Positions 9,494 through 20,951 of a stretch of 64,000 nucleotides of DNA are shown piece by piece. The translations under genes and the position numbers were made by a program. Numbering within the stretch: position 1 is the first letter of the stretch; each line of letters begins with the position of its first letter. Source of the stretch: Leptobrachium leishanense (Eukaryota > Chordata > Amphibia > Anura > Megophryidae); NCBI GenBank assembly GCA_009667805.1, contig CM019065.1, positions 150,448,101 through 150,512,100 of the forward strand, given 5' to 3'. The notes beneath the pieces are model-generated. The model was given only the letters and a program-made list of their open reading frames with translations. It made no database searches and had not been told where the DNA came from.

Positions 9494-12400
9494 ATGCTTT
9501 CTCTCACGCTTCTACTCTTTACTTCTACCTTTCTCCTTAAATGGAACTCCTGCCCCTCTTCCACCGACCCCTACACTATCTGCATCTCTCCCTCCCTCCT
9601 CTCGTCCCACATGATGGCCTCACATGAGCTCCTTTGTTTCCTCAGAACATGGTCTCCCTCTAACTCTCGTGCTGCCAATCACTCCCACTCCCACAAATCC
9701 CATTCCCACCTTCTCTTTCTCACCCTCCTGCTGTTACTCTATGCAGGTGACATATCCCCTAACCCTGGCCCCACAACACATCCAATACTTCCCTCTCATC
9801 CTATCTCCATCGCACATAAATCACCTCCCTGCAAGCCCAGCAACCTCATTCCCATAAACCCTCAGCGCCTGTCCTCTTTCTCCTGCGCCCTCTGGAACGC
9901 TCGCTCTGTGTGCAACAAACTCACAGGAATCCATGACCTCTTCCTTTCAAACTCCTTCAACCTCGTAGCTTTAACTGAAACCTGGCTAACTCCCTCTGAC
10001 ACGGCCTCCGTTGCTGCTCTCTCACATGGCGGTCTACACTTGAGCCATACCCCCAGACCAGGTGAGAGAAATGGTGGCGGGGTCGGAATCCTGCACTCTC
10101 CCACCTGCACCTACCAGCATCTCCCTCCACCCCCATCCCTCTCCTTCTCCTCCTTCGAGACACACTGCATCCGCCTGTTCTCTCCTCTGGCCCTCAGGGT
10201 GGCAGTCATCTACCGCCCACCGGGACCAACCTCCCAGTTCTTTGACCACTTTGCTACCTGGCTTTCTCACTTCCTGTCTTCTAATCTTCCATACCTAATT
10301 CTCGGGGACTTCAACATTCCCATTGATGATCCTTCCACCCCTGCTGCCTCCAAACTTCTTTCACTCATGTCCTCCCTTGGACTCACACAATCCTCCCTCC
10401 TCCCTACCCACCACGATGGTCACGCTATTGACCTTGTCTTTTCCAACCTCTGCTCCATTTCTGAGTTCAACTGTCGCCCTTTCCCCATCTCTGACCACCA
10501 CCTTCTCTCTTTCAACCTATCTGGACTTCCTAAACACTCTGCTCCCCCACCCCACACACACACTCGCAGAAATCTACATGCTGTGGATCCCCATCAATTC
10601 TCCAATCTACTTCACCACTTCCCTCACACCTCATCCTTCACCTGCCCTGATGCTGCCACTAATCACTACAACACTACTCTTATCTCTGCTCTAGACACTC
10701 TTGCTCCTCTTCGACTCTGTAAGGCCCCACGCCGCCAGCTTCAGCCCTGGCACACCCTCCAGACTCGCTACCTGCAAAGATGCTCCCGCACTGCAGAGCG
10801 TGCCTGGAGGAAATCCCGCTCTGAAGCTGATTTTGTTCACTTCAAGTTTATTCTCCGGTCATACACCTCTGCCCTCCACTTGGCCAAACAATCCTTCTTC
10901 TCATCTCTTATATCTACGCTGTCCTCCAACCCTAAACGGCTCTGGTCCACCTTCAACACCCTCCTCTACCCACCTGCACCTCCCCCCTCAGCTGCCTTCA
11001 GCGCTCAAGACCTGGCAGACTACTTCCTCAGTAAAACTCTAACTATCAGAAGCAACATCCCAACACAAGATAGTTATCTGCCACCTCCACTCCCAGAGGT
11101 CCCCTCTGTCACCCTCTGCCGCTTCCTCCCAGCCACTGAGGAGGAAGTCAATTCCTTATTGTCCTCCTCACATCTCACCACGTGCCCCCTCGACCCCATT
11201 CCCTCACATCTAATTCCTCCCCTCTCCTCCTCCCTCACCCCTGCTCTCACACACATCTTCAACCTATCTCTCTCCACTGGCTCCTTTCCATCCGCCTTCA
11301 AACACGCGCTAGTTACCCCTTTACTAAAGAAACCATCCCTCGATCCCAACTCTCCATCCAACTACCGCCCTGTATCCCTGCTTCCCTTTACCTCTAAGCT
11401 CTTAGAAAAACTAGTCTTCAACTGCCTCTCCCTCTTCCTGTCCTCCAATTCCCTACTTGACCCCCTGCAATCTGGCTTCCGTCCCCTACACTCAACTGAA
11501 ACTGCCCTCACCAAAGTCACCAACGACCTCCTAACTGCTAAAAAACACGGCCACTATTCTATTCTCATCCTGCGTGACCTCTCGGCTGCTTTTGACACTG
11601 TTGACCACCCCCTCCTTCTACAGACCCTCAACTCTCTGGGTCTCAGTGACACTGCACTTGCTTCGGTTGACTCCTATTTATCCAACAGGTCCTTCTGTGT
11701 GTCCTTTGCTGTTAACTCCTCCTCTTCATTGCCTCTATCTGTTGGTGTACCTCAAGGCTCTGTCCTTGGTCCTCTGCTCTTTTCCATCTACACCTCCTCC
11801 CTGGGCAAAATCATCAACAGCTTTGGCTTTCATTACCACCTCTACGCTGATGACACTCAGATCTACCTCTCTACCCCTGATCTCTCTCCCCCTGTCCTTT
11901 CCAAAGTCAGTGACTGCTTATCTGGCATCTCCTCCTGGATGGCCTCCCACCACCTAAAGATCAACATGTCAAAGACTGAGCTCCTACTTATTCCTCCCTC
12001 CAATGCCTCCCCACCTCCTGACTTCTCTATCACGGTGGAGGGTATCACCATCTCCCCATCAAACCAAGTTCGCTGTCTTGGAGTTACACTTGACTCTGCT
12101 CTTTCCTTCATCCCCCACATCCAGTCTCTTTCCTCCTCCTGCCGATACCAACTGCGTAATATTTCCAGAATTCGGCCATTTCTTACCGCTGTCACCACAA
12201 AACAACTCATACACGCCCTAGTAATCTCCCGACTCGACTATTGCAATAATCTCTTATCTGGCCTCCCTCTGTCCCGCCTCTACCCCCTACAATCCATCCT
12301 GAACGCCTCCGCCAGGCTAATTCACCTCACCCGCCGCTCTGTCTTTGCCGCTCCCCTCTGCGAGTCCCTTCACTGGCTCCCCATCCACTGCAGAATTAAG

Positions 12401-12691
12401 TTCAAAATCCTTATCCTTACCTACAAAACCCTCACTAACTCAGCTCCCCACTACCTGTCCTCACTAATCACCAAATACACCCCAGCCCGCTCCCTAAGGT
12501 CAAACAGTGACCTGCAGCTAGCTTCTCCCCGCGTCACCTCTTCCCATGATAGACTGCAGGATTTCTCACGCGCAGCCCCTACTCTCCTCAACGCTCTCCC
12601 TCGTACTGTCAGACTTTCCCCTAACTTCTCTTCCTTCAAACGCCCCCTTAAAACGTTCCTATTTAGGGAAGCCTACCACCCAACTCACTGA
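9494..12691 (+). CDS. L2-like LINE endonuclease/reverse transcriptase polyprotein, 1065 codons
   Basis: Role: nicks target DNA and copies the LINE RNA at the nick (target-primed reverse transcription). An APE-type endonuclease spans about residues 130-340, with NARS (135), ETWL (162), GDFN (271-274) and SDHH (333-336). A reverse transcriptase spans about 590-850, with FDTVDH (D701), [13 protein letters not shown] and YADD (784-787). The C-terminal region carries [14 protein letters not shown] and ends in FLFREAY. A 2A-like GDISPNPGP lies at 85-93 after a leucine-rich stretch. An in-frame TAA at 9476 precedes the first ATG. The frame is uninterrupted, but comparison with copy 2 shows changes at usually conserved places (LRDLSAAFD for [16 protein letters not shown] for TLWNALP), so activity is doubtful. 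Confidence 0.93.
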   Translation: MLSLTLLLFTSTFLLKWNSCPSSTDPYTICISPSLLSSHMMASHELLCFLRTWSPSNSRAANHSHSHKSHSHLLFLTLLLLLYAGDISPNPGPTTHPILPSHPISIAHKSPPCKPSNLIPINPQRLSSFSCALWNARSVCNKLTGIHDLFLSNSFNLVALTETWLTPSDTASVAALSHGGLHLSHTPRPGERNGGGVGILHSPTCTYQHLPPPPSLSFSSFETHCIRLFSPLALRVAVIYRPPGPTSQFFDHFATWLSHFLSSNLPYLILGDFNIPIDDPSTPAASKLLSLMSSLGLTQSSLLPTHHDGHAIDLVFSNLCSISEFNCRPFPISDHHLLSFNLSGLPKHSAPPPHTHTRRNLHAVDPHQFSNLLHHFPHTSSFTCPDAATNHYNTTLISALDTLAPLRLCKAPRRQLQPWHTLQTRYLQRCSRTAERAWRKSRSEADFVHFKFILRSYTSALHLAKQSFFSSLISTLSSNPKRLWSTFNTLLYPPAPPPSAAFSAQDLADYFLSKTLTIRSNIPTQDSYLPPPLPEVPSVTLCRFLPATEEEVNSLLSSSHLTTCPLDPIPSHLIPPLSSSLTPALTHIFNLSLSTGSFPSAFKHALVTPLLKKPSLDPNSPSNYRPVSLLPFTSKLLEKLVFNCLSLFLSSNSLLDPLQSGFRPLHSTETALTKVTNDLLTAKKHGHYSILILRDLSAAFDTVDHPLLLQTLNSLGLSDTALASVDSYLSNRSFCVSFAVNSSSSLPLSVGVPQGSVLGPLLFSIYTSSLGKIINSFGFHYHLYADDTQIYLSTPDLSPPVLSKVSDCLSGISSWMASHHLKINMSKTELLLIPPSNASPPPDFSITVEGITISPSNQVRCLGVTLDSALSFIPHIQSLSSSCRYQLRNISRIRPFLTAVTTKQLIHALVISRLDYCNNLLSGLPLSRLYPLQSILNASARLIHLTRRSVFAAPLCESLHWLPIHCRIKFKILILTYKTLTNSAPHYLSSLITKYTPARSLRSNSDLQLASPRVTSSHDRLQDFSRAAPTLLNALPRTVRLSPNFSSFKRPLKTFLFREAYHPTH
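9746..9772 (+). other. 2A-like ribosome-skipping motif (GDISPNPGP)
   Basis: Residues 85-93 of the L2 ORF. The family consensus is D-V/I-E-x-N-P-G-P. Here the usual E is S, but the NPG/P core is intact and the preceding residues are leucine-rich. 2A-like sequences near the N-terminus of some APE-type LINE proteins are established; activity of this variant is not known. Confidence 0.7.
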
Positions 12692-12910
12692 CGCAACCAT
12701 CAATCACTCTCACCTTACAGTCCTCTCCTCCTGTTTCCAACCCCAACCCTCCTAGATTGTGAGTTCCTACGGGAATAGGGCCCTCATCTCATCCTGTACT
12801 GTTTGTCAAATGTTGTTCAATGTATTGTAACCCTGTCTATACTGTGCCTATTGTACAGCGCTGCGGAATATGCTGGCGCTCTATAAATAAAGAATAATAA
12901 TAATAATAAT

Positions 12911-12951
12911 ATATCCTTCCTGGTAAAATACTTTGCAAATAAATAAATAAT
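12911..12951 (+). repeat. Rex1-like LINE tail, right half
   Basis: TATCCTTCCTGGTAAAATAC is followed by a TAAATAAATAAATAA tail. It completes the fragment at 9305-9358 once the L2 insertion is removed. Confidence 0.85.
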
Positions 12952-13220
12952 AACTACCTGTGACTGAGTGGTGTGCTTGACTGGAGATAAAGGACCCTTG
13001 CAAAATGTCCAATCTCATGCAAAGAAAGGCAGACCACTTGATACAAAATAACCCAATCTGTAGCACCCAGCATTAACCTTTTTGACTAAATACTAACAGG
13101 CTTGACCTCTGATTTAATCTGAATTGTTATGTAACTAAGGGTACACTGGCCATACAGGTTTTCAGACTGTTTCATTCATTATTTCCACCAGTCTCACCAG
13201 GTACTTTCTGCTATACAGGG
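12952..13220. other. unassigned flank of H1
   Basis: No feature recognised. It ends at the H1 target duplication. Confidence 0.4.
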
Positions 13221-13271
13221 GTCCTGGGCAGTGGCGTCGTAACGTGGGGGGGGGGGCGGCCCGCACCAGGT

Positions 13272-13316
13272 GACACCCGCCTTTAGGGTGACACCGTCAC
13301 CCTAAGGGCGGGTGTC
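13272..13316. repeat. subterminal palindrome in H1
   Basis: 21-bp arms (GACACCCGCC... and ...GGGCGGGTGTC) with a 3-base loop and one mismatch. The same palindrome recurs in H7 at about 61931-61975. Confidence 0.85.
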
Positions 13317-13485
13317 TCACCCTCCGCTGCGTATTCACTCCCTGCGAGCGTCCGAAGCATGCAGCTTCGGTGCTCGCCTGGGGGAAATACGTCACCAGCC
13401 AATCGCGGCTGGTCACGTGGCTCCCCCAGGCGAGCGCCCAAGCTGCGCGCCGCTGGACGCTCAGAGGGAGCGAACACGCGCGGAG

Positions 13486-13629
13486 GTGAGCTGGGGCCAT
13501 TGTCCATCTGCTGGGGCAGTATCCATCTGCTGGGGCATATCCATGAGGTGCTGGGGCATATCCATTTGATGGGGCAGTGTCCATCTGCTGGGGCATTCCA
13601 TGTGCTGGGGCATATCCATGAGCTGCTGG
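13486..13629 (+). repeat. H1 minisatellite, first block
   Basis: About seven units of roughly 19-21 bp of the type CTGCTGGGGCATATCCAT. The block begins GTGAGCTGGGG right after GGAG and is cut by the Rex1-like LINE at 13630. Confidence 0.9.
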
Positions 13630-16231
13630 ACACTGTTTAAAACGTTGCAGCTAACTCAATTAATCTCCTCCCCACTCGCATTAATATGAAAAGCCCTAAC
13701 CATACCTTGCTGGACTGGATTCTCTCCTCATCTCCTGATAGAATACAGGAGGCAGGCGTTCTTGCTAATAGCTTTAGTGACCATTGTCTAGTGTACTGCG
13801 TGCGCAAAATAAAAGCCATGAATTTCCCCCCAAAGGTAATAACCACCAGGTCTTTCAAGAAATTTATTCTTGAATCCTTCCTAAGTGATCTCAAACAGCT
13901 CCCCTGGTACAGGCTAAACCTAATCCCAGACCTAGACTGTGCAGTTGAATACTTTCAGTCTGAGCTCCTGCAAGTCTGGAATTCCCATGCCCCGCTGCGT
14001 AAAGTGCGAGTAAAAGGGACCCATCTCCCCTGTGTTACAGCTGATTTTACACTAATGTACCAGCTTAGAGATTCACTATGGTCAAATTTCAAGAGTACTG
14101 GGTCCATGAACGATCACTACGAATACCGAAAATGCCGGAATGAATGCACAAAACAAACAAAAATGGCCAAAGCCCATTACTTCAATGAAAATCTAAACAA
14201 TAACATATCAAACCCTAGAAACTTTTGGAGAACCATAAGTAACATACAAGCACCCCCAGTCCACTCCCAGCCGGCTGCTGTCAAAGTAAACAACCAAACC
14301 CTGCAACACCCCCTAGATGTAGCAAATGCCTTTAATGATTATTTTGTTGGATGCGCCACCACTTTGATTGCCATGCTAGGAAATGACATGCAATCAGAGA
14401 GGCCTCATGCAGGTCAGGCCCCTCCAACTGTGCAAAGTCCCTGTATCAGACAGGAATTCAGTTTTAGACCAGTGCCTGTCAGTGTCGTTACTAAACTTCT
14501 CCGTAAGCAAAAAATGAAATACCAGTCTGGACCTGATCAAATACCAGCAATGCTGCTGAAAATCAGTGCGCCAGCAATTGCAAATCCTGTTGCAACCCTA
14601 ATAAATGAATCACTGGCAACTGGATACATACCCAAACTCTGGAAGACTGCAAGAGTGGTACCTATCCATAAAAGTGGTGACAGTACTTTGGTATCCAACT
14701 ACCGTCCAATATCGTTGCTCCCTGTAGTGTCAAAAATCTTGGAAAAATGTGTCTACACACATTTACGTGATTACTATCAATATTGGAACTACTTAACCCC
14801 GGATCAATCAGGCTTTCGTCCAAATCACTCAACTACAACCGCCCTTTTAAAAGTCTGCAATGATATCCAAGCTGGGATGGAACAAGGAAACCTAACTGGA
14901 GCCATCTTCCTTGATTTTGCCAAGGCCTTTGACACGGTAGACCATGGCATCTTGTTAGAAAAACTTAAAAACTCTGGCATTGGTGATCGCACGCTAACCT
15001 GGTGTCAATCATATGTATCCGACCGATCACAATATGTGTCAATTTCTGGCAGCTCCTCCCTCCCACTCCCAGTCACTTGCGGTGTACCCCAAGGCTCAAT
15101 ACTAGGCCCCCTGTTATTCACAATATTCATAAATGATCTGCCCAACGTCTGCAAAGACTCAACTGTACATATGTACGCAGACGACACTGTAATCTATACC
15201 AGCAAACCAAATCTCCCACAGCTGGAGGCCGTGCTGCAAGAACAATTCACAGAGGTAGAAAAGTGGATCAAACACAACAAACTTTTTTTAAATACTGACA
15301 AAACTGTAACGATGCTCTTTGGAACAGCACCTAAACTACACAAATTGCAAAATCCCCATCTATGTGTTGGGACAAAATCAAATGGCACGCTGACCACAGT
15401 CACTTCTCTCAAATATCTAGGTATGTGGTTGGACCCTAATCTATCCTTTGGCCCCACATCGAAAAACTCTCATCTAAACTTTACCCCAAACTAGGTGCCC
15501 TGTACAGAAACAAATCCTGCCTGAGCCCCGCGGTAAGAAAGCAGATTGTACAACAAATGCTTATGCCGGCTATTGATTACGGAGATGTAGTGTATGCAGC
15601 GGCCCCGCAAACACACCTTCAGAAACTTACTACATTGTATAACTCCTTCTGCCGCTTTGCATTACAATGTAACTACATGACCCACCATTGTGACATGTTA
15701 AAAGAGCTAAACTGGCCATCGCTAGAGTCTAAACGCACCCTTCACCTCTCCAGCCTGGTGTCTAAGAGCATTTCTTGGAAGCTGCCACCCTACCTGAATA
15801 GACTGCTTCCCCAAGCAGCTCCCTCATCCTATAACCTCCGATCCAGGACCAGCACCTTACTTGCAATACCACAATACAAAAAGACAGCGGCTCGGTCCTC
15901 ATTTTCCTACAGAGCACCACAATTATGGAATAACCTCCCAGACACCATCAAATCTTCCCCCAGTCTTAAGTCACTCAAGAGCTCCTTACTAACATACCTT
16001 AATACAGAATGCACCTGTAAACATGTAACCTAGTGACTATATTTCCTACATATTTATTTTCTGTTAATCTGTATATTGTGTTGTTTTTTTTTTATATATC
16101 TTGCATTGTATTACTTTGTATTTCTGTAACTGTAACACTTCAATGTTCTTGAACCCAGGACATACTTGAAAACGAGAGAAATCTCAATGTATCCTTCCTG
16201 GTAAAATCCTTTATAAATAAATAAATAAATA
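13630..16231 (+). mobile_element. CR1/Rex1-like LINE, 5' truncated, inserted in the H1 array
   Basis: The left junction falls inside a minisatellite unit (CATGAGCTGCTGG/ACACTG). After the (TAAA)n tail the array resumes with ATATCCATGAGCTGCTGG. Any target duplication is masked by the array itself. The element keeps only the last part of the endonuclease, the whole reverse transcriptase and the 3' UTR, about 2.6 kb. Confidence 0.9.
13638..16033 (+). pseudogene. CR1/Rex1-like reverse transcriptase, frameshifted
   Basis: A 602-codon open frame (13686-15494) starts in the endonuclease tail (SDH at residues 31-33). It continues through a reverse transcriptase with NYRPISLLP, LDFAKAFDTVDH (D410 and D416), GVPQGSILGPLLF and YADD (497-500). 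After FGP at about 15450 the reading shifts: a run of four C here is five C in the reverse-strand copy near 3310. The true continuation is in another frame up to 16033, including LPPYLNRLLP and FSYRAPQLWNNLPDTI. A further one-base loss lies near 13670, before the PTR motif of the endonuclease. Catalytic motifs look intact, but the gene is truncated and broken. Clade assignment (Rex1 within the CR1 group) is from motif style and tail, about 0.7. Confidence 0.9.
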
Positions 16232-19200
16232 AATATCCATGAGCTGCTGGGGCATATCCATGAGGAGCTGGGGCATATCCATGAGGAGCTGGGGCAAATC
16301 CATGAGGTGCTGTGGCATATCCATGAGCTGCTGGGGCATATCCATGAGGTGCTGGGGCAAATCCATGAGCTGCTGGGGCAAATCCATGAGGTGCTGGGGC
16401 ATATCCATGAGCTGCTGGGCATATCCATGAGGTGCTGGGGCATATCCATGAGGTGCTGGGGCATTCCATGTGCTGGGGCATTATCCATGAGCTGGGGCAT
16501 TATCCATGAGCTGGGGCATTATCCATGAGCTGCTGGGGCAGTATCCATGAGCTGGGGCAGTATATCCATGAGCTGGGGCAGTATCCATGAGCTGGGGCAA
16601 TATCCATGAGCTGAGGCATATCCATGAGCTGGGGCAAAATCCATGAGAGCAGCTGGGGCATATCCATGAGGTGCTGGGGCATATCCAAGAGGTGCTGAGG
16701 CATTCCATGTGCTGGGGCATTATCCATGAGCTGGGACATTATCCATGAGCTGCTGGGGCAGTATATCCATGAGCTGGGGCAGTATATCCATGAGCTGCTG
16801 GTGCAGTATATCCATGAGCTGGGGCAGTATATCCATGAGCTGGGGCAGTATATCCATGAGCTGGGGCAGTATCCTTGAGCTGGGGCAGTATCCATGAGTT
16901 GGGGCAATATCCATGAGCTGTGGCATATCCATGAGCTGGGGCAAAATCCATGAGAGCAGCTGGGGCATATCCATGAGGTGCTGGGGCATATCCATGAGGT
17001 GCTGGAGCATATCCATGAGGTGCTGGGGCATATCCATGAGGTGCTGGGGCAAATCCATGAGGTGCTGGGGCATATCCATGAGCTGCTGGGGCATATCCAT
17101 GAGGTGCTGGGGCATTCCATGTGCTGGGGCATTATCCATGAGCTGGGGCAGTATCCATGAGCTGGGGCAGTATCCATGAGCTGCTGGGGCAGTATATCCA
17201 TGAGCTGGGGCAGTATATCCATGAGCTGCTGGGGCAGTATATCATGAGCTGGGGCAGTATCCATGAGCTGGGGCAGTATATCCATGTGCTGGGGCAGTAT
17301 ATCCATGAGCTGGGGCAGTATATCCATGAGCTGCTGGGGCAGTATATCCATGAGCTGGGGCAGTATATCCATGAGCTGGGGCAGTATCCATGAGCAGGGG
17401 CAGTATATCCATGAGCTGGGGCAGTATATCCATGAGCTGGGGCAGTATCCATGAGCTGGGGCAATATCCATGAGCTGGGGCATATCCATGAGCTGGGGCA
17501 AAATCCATGAGAGCAGCTGGGGCATATCCATGAGGTGCTGGGGCATATCCAAGAGGTGCTGAGGCATTCCATGTGCTGGGGCATTATCCATGAGCTGGGA
17601 CATTATCCATGAGCTGCTGGGGCAGTATATCCATGAGCTGGGGCAGTATATCCATGAGCTGCTGGTGCAGTATATCCATGAGCTGGGGCAGTATATCCAT
17701 GAGCTGGGGCAGTATCCATGAGCTGGGGCAGTATCCATGAGTTGGGGCAATATCCATGAGCTGTGGCATATCCATGAGCTGGGGCAAAATCCATGAGAGC
17801 AGCTGGGGCATATCCATGAGGTGCTGGGGCATATCCATGAGGTGCTGGAGCATATCCATGAGGTGCTGGGGCATATCCATGAGGTGCTGGGGCAAATCCA
17901 TGAGGTGCTGGGGCATATCCATGAGCTGCTGGGGCATATCCATGAGGTGCTGGGGCATTCCATGTGCTGGGGCATTATCCATGAGCTGGGGCAGTATCCA
18001 TGAGCTGGGGCAGTATCCATGAGCTGCTGGGGCAGTATATCCATGAGCTGGGGCAGTATATCCATGAGCTGCTGGGGCAGTATATCCATGAGCTGGGGCA
18101 GTATCCATGAGCTGGGGCAGTATATCCATGTGCTGGGGCAGTATATCCATGATCTGGGGCAGTATATCCATGAGCTGGGGCAGTATCCATGAGCTGGGGC
18201 AATATCCATGAGCTGGGGCATATCCATGAGCTGGGGCAAAATCCATGAGAGGAGCTGGGGTAAAATCCATGAGAGGAGCTGGGGCAAAATCCATGAGAGC
18301 AGCTGGGGCATATCAATGAGGTGCTGGGGCATATCCATGAGCTGCTGGGGCATATCCATGAGCTGCTGGGGCATATCCATGTGGTGCTGGGGCAAATCCA
18401 TGAGGTGCTGGGGCATATCCATGAGGTGCTGGGGCATATCCATGAGCTACTGGGGCATTCCATGTGCTGGGCAGTATCCATGAGCTGGGGCATTATCCAT
18501 GAGCTGGGGCAATATCCATGAGCTGGGGCAGTATCCATGAGCTGGGGCAGTATATCCATGAGCTGCTGGGGCAGTATATCCATGAGCTGGGACAGTATAT
18601 CCATGAGCTGGGGCAGTATCCATGAGCTGGGGCATATCCATGAGCTGGGGCAAAATCCATGAGAGGAGCTGGGGCAAAATCCATGAGAGCAGCTGGGGCA
18701 TTATCAACGAGAGCAGCTGGAGCAGTATATGCATGAGAGCAGCTGGGGCAGTATATCCATGAGAGGAGCTGGGGCAGTATATCCATGAGAGGAGCTGGGG
18801 CAGTATCCATGAGAGGAGCTGGGGCAGTATATCCATGAGAGGAGCTGGGGCAATATCCATGAGAGGAGCTGGGGCAATATCCATGAGAGGAGCTGGGGCA
18901 ATATCCATGAGAGGAGCTGGGGCATATCCATGTGTGCTGGGGGCAGTATCCGTGAGAGCTGGGGCAATATCCATGTGTGAGCTGGTCTGGGGCAATATAT
19001 CCATGTGTGAGCTGGTCTGGGGCAATATATCCATGTGTGAGCTGAGGCGCAATATATCCATATGTGAGCTGAGGCGCAATATATACATATGTGAGCTGAG
19101 GCGCAATATATCCATATGTGAGCTGGGGCAATATATATCCATGGGTGAGCTGCTCGGGGCAATATATAACTGTGAACTGGGACAATATATCCATATGTGA

Positions 19201-19310
19201 GCTGGGGGCAATATATATCCATGGGTGAGCTGCTGGGGGGCAATATATATCCAGAGCTGCTGGGGGTAATATATCCAGAGCTGCTGGGGGCAATATATAT
19301 CCATGTGTGC
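16232..19310 (+). repeat. H1 minisatellite, main array (about 3.1 kb)
   Basis: Units of 19-21 bp alternate between GAGCTGCTGGGGCATATCCAT, GAGGTGCTGGGGCAAATCCAT and GAGCTGGGGCAGTATATCCAT types, changing to longer GAGGAGCTGGGGCAATATCC forms after about 18240. A higher-order unit of 843-864 bp is present: 16913-17179 and 17756-18022 give identical 88-codon translations. Because many units are 21 bp, several frames stay open for hundreds of codons on both strands; these are not genes. Confidence 0.93.
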
Positions 19311-19374
19311 TTTCACTGCCTTCGAACAGGCAACGTACTTGCTGGCAGTTGGAAAAAAGTTGTGTGAGCATATG

Positions 19375-19432
19375 AGAGAGCTCCACAGCAATAAACCTCA
19401 CAGTAATGTGCGCTGTGTGTATGAGCATTGAG
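19375..19432 (-). repeat. motif B, single copy in H1
   Basis: GAGCTCCACAGCAATAAACC and CACAGTAATGTGC match the unit arrayed in H3 (38690-39180). The inverted form is at 26345-26505 and in H2 (30495-30722). Confidence 0.75.
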
Positions 19433-19653
19433 TGTTATATGGGAGTACTGATTTAGGAGTAAGAGTAGTTAAAAAAAATCTGTAAAACTCAGAGGGGTGA
19501 CACCATAAGTTACCGCACCGGGTGACACCAAGCCTAGTGACGCCACTGGTCCTGGGTCCCCTACACTCATAGGGGCACTATTCTCTAGTGAACCCTAACT
19601 GTAGAGTTCGGGTGAGTAAGCATTAATGTCAGAATATGTGACTTTATTGTATG

Positions 19654-20262
19654 CCCCCATATTACATCCCTAACGCTAATTAGGCAAAAAATGCGTTAGC
19701 GCATCGGTGATTGCACTATACTTAACATAGGGAACGCAATCAGTAATTAGCGTGAGGATAAGTAAGGTATTACAAAGTCCTAATGTTAATTACCCCACCG
19801 ATAGGTTAACCGTTTTTTTGTTTTTTTTTACCAGCACCCAGAAGCTGGTGCTAATTGATTCCGCTTTTGCAGAAACAGTTAGATACACTCCTTTCATCCG
19901 TTGACCCGATCCGCTGCTTTTTGGCCACCGGGAGCAGAAGGCGACTGGGCACAATAGTCCCCAGTCACCCTCCGCGATCACTCTGTGGCACTGTGCGATC
20001 TCGCGGCCTGGCAGCGCAACCCAACATGGAGTCCTAGGGACACCAGGAGGCGATACTCGTGGTGGCGTGGAAGCACTACCCTCTTTGGAGTCCTATGGAC
20101 TCCAAGAGGTGATACTCTTGGTGGCGCGGAAGCACTATCGTGAGTATCCCGGAGGGTAGCACTGCATTCCAGGGCAGTCTGCTCAATTAGAGACTGCCCT
20201 GGAATATGATGCTAAATGGGGACGCTACGGGGAAACCTATTCCCTACCAGTAAATAGGGCCC
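19654..20262 (+). mobile_element. M1 MITE
   Basis: The left end is CCCCCATATTACA and the right end GTAAATAGGGCCC. The interior contains TAACGCTAATTAGG, ATTACAAAGTCCTAATG and paired AGTCCTATGGACTCC blocks, in the order seen at 2287-3000. A clear target duplication is not visible. Confidence 0.7.
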
Positions 20263-20946
20263 CTAGATTGGTACATGCTGAAAAATTTCAATTTGGATTT
20301 AGACACACAAAATTTAATCTAAGTGGTAATACTGTTCTTCCAAATTTTGATAAAAACATTCAGTTCGTCAGAGTGAATCAGATGAATTGTGTTTATCTAT
20401 AGTGGTTTTTTCCCCCTTTTTTTGTTCTGTTTTGGTTTTTATTGTGCTGCTGTAGCCTGCAATAATAATTTAGATTATATGTGTAATGGATCTCGATTTC
20501 CCGACTGGGGGATACATTACATACTTGGTGCTAATGTTAGCACTCGCCTGCGTGAGCGTTAACATTAGCCCTGGTGGCCCTAACGCGATCGTCCAGGCAA
20601 ACAACACAACTGCTCAGTACCTCCGCCGCTGGTTTTACTGGCCTGCAGTGAAGCCCCGCCCCTGGGCCATACCTGATTCCCCAACACTCAGGCCTCTCTG
20701 ATACGCCCGCCCGCACCAATTTTCAGATACATATGTGGCCCCATATTCTGTATCCAGCTTCCCTCTGGTTCATATGACCCAACACGGACTAAGGTACTGC
20801 CCCAAGCTTCCTGCTCTCATCCTCAGCCCCTTCCCTCTCTCCTTTTGTTATCGTTTGATAATTATTATTATGTAATGTATATGTTTACTGTCGCTCCGTG
20901 TAATGGCAAACCTCATGTCATGACTCTTCGTCCCGAACTTGAGAAT
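20263..20946. other. mostly unassigned, with an M1-end-like patch
   Basis: The segment 20510-20610 (GATACATTACATACTTGGTG, GTGAGCGTTAACATTAGCC) resembles the left part of M1. The rest shows no structure I can support. Confidence 0.45.
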
Positions 20947-20951
20947 GCATT

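Larger units (their letters stand above)
9359..12910 (+). mobile_element. L2-clade LINE, copy 1 (about 3.55 kb)
   Basis: The limits are set by the interrupted Rex1 tail on both sides. It holds a single long ORF (9494-12691) and a 3' UTR with GCGCTGCGGAATATGCTGGC and AATAAA. It ends in a (TAA)n microsatellite tail, as known for L2 and related CR1-group LINEs. There is no separate ORF1 and only about 135 bp before the ORF, so the element is probably 5' truncated or of a short type. No clean target duplication is visible. Confidence 0.85.
13229..19548. mobile_element. H1: 6.3-kb hAT-like element carrying a minisatellite, split by a LINE
   Basis: The termini are CAGTGGCGTCGTAACG and, inverted from the right, CAGTGGCGTCACTAGG. 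An exact 8-bp duplication GTCCTGGG flanks it (13221-13228 and 19549-19556), the hAT hallmark. Left to right it holds nested palindromes (13272-13316 and about 13340-13470), the first minisatellite units from 13486, a Rex1-like LINE (13630-16231), about 3 kb of minisatellite, one copy of motif B, and the right terminus. Without the LINE it would be about 3.7 kb. No transposase is encoded. H7 at 61886 is a second copy with about the same first 260 bases. Confidence 0.88.

Noticed and set aside
9862..11361. Reverse-strand open frames opposite the L2 ORF
   Set aside because: Shadows of the coding frame; no conserved motifs.
16500..18443. Reverse-strand open frame of 647 codons (MDMPQHLMDMPQ-type repeats) and similar long frames at 36882-38000, 37196-38311, 59680-60843, 62120-63274 and 62910-63995
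   Set aside because: They coincide exactly with minisatellite arrays, are open in several frames on both strands, and owe their length to stop-free short repeat units (many of 21 bp). No domain, start context or neighbour supports a gene.
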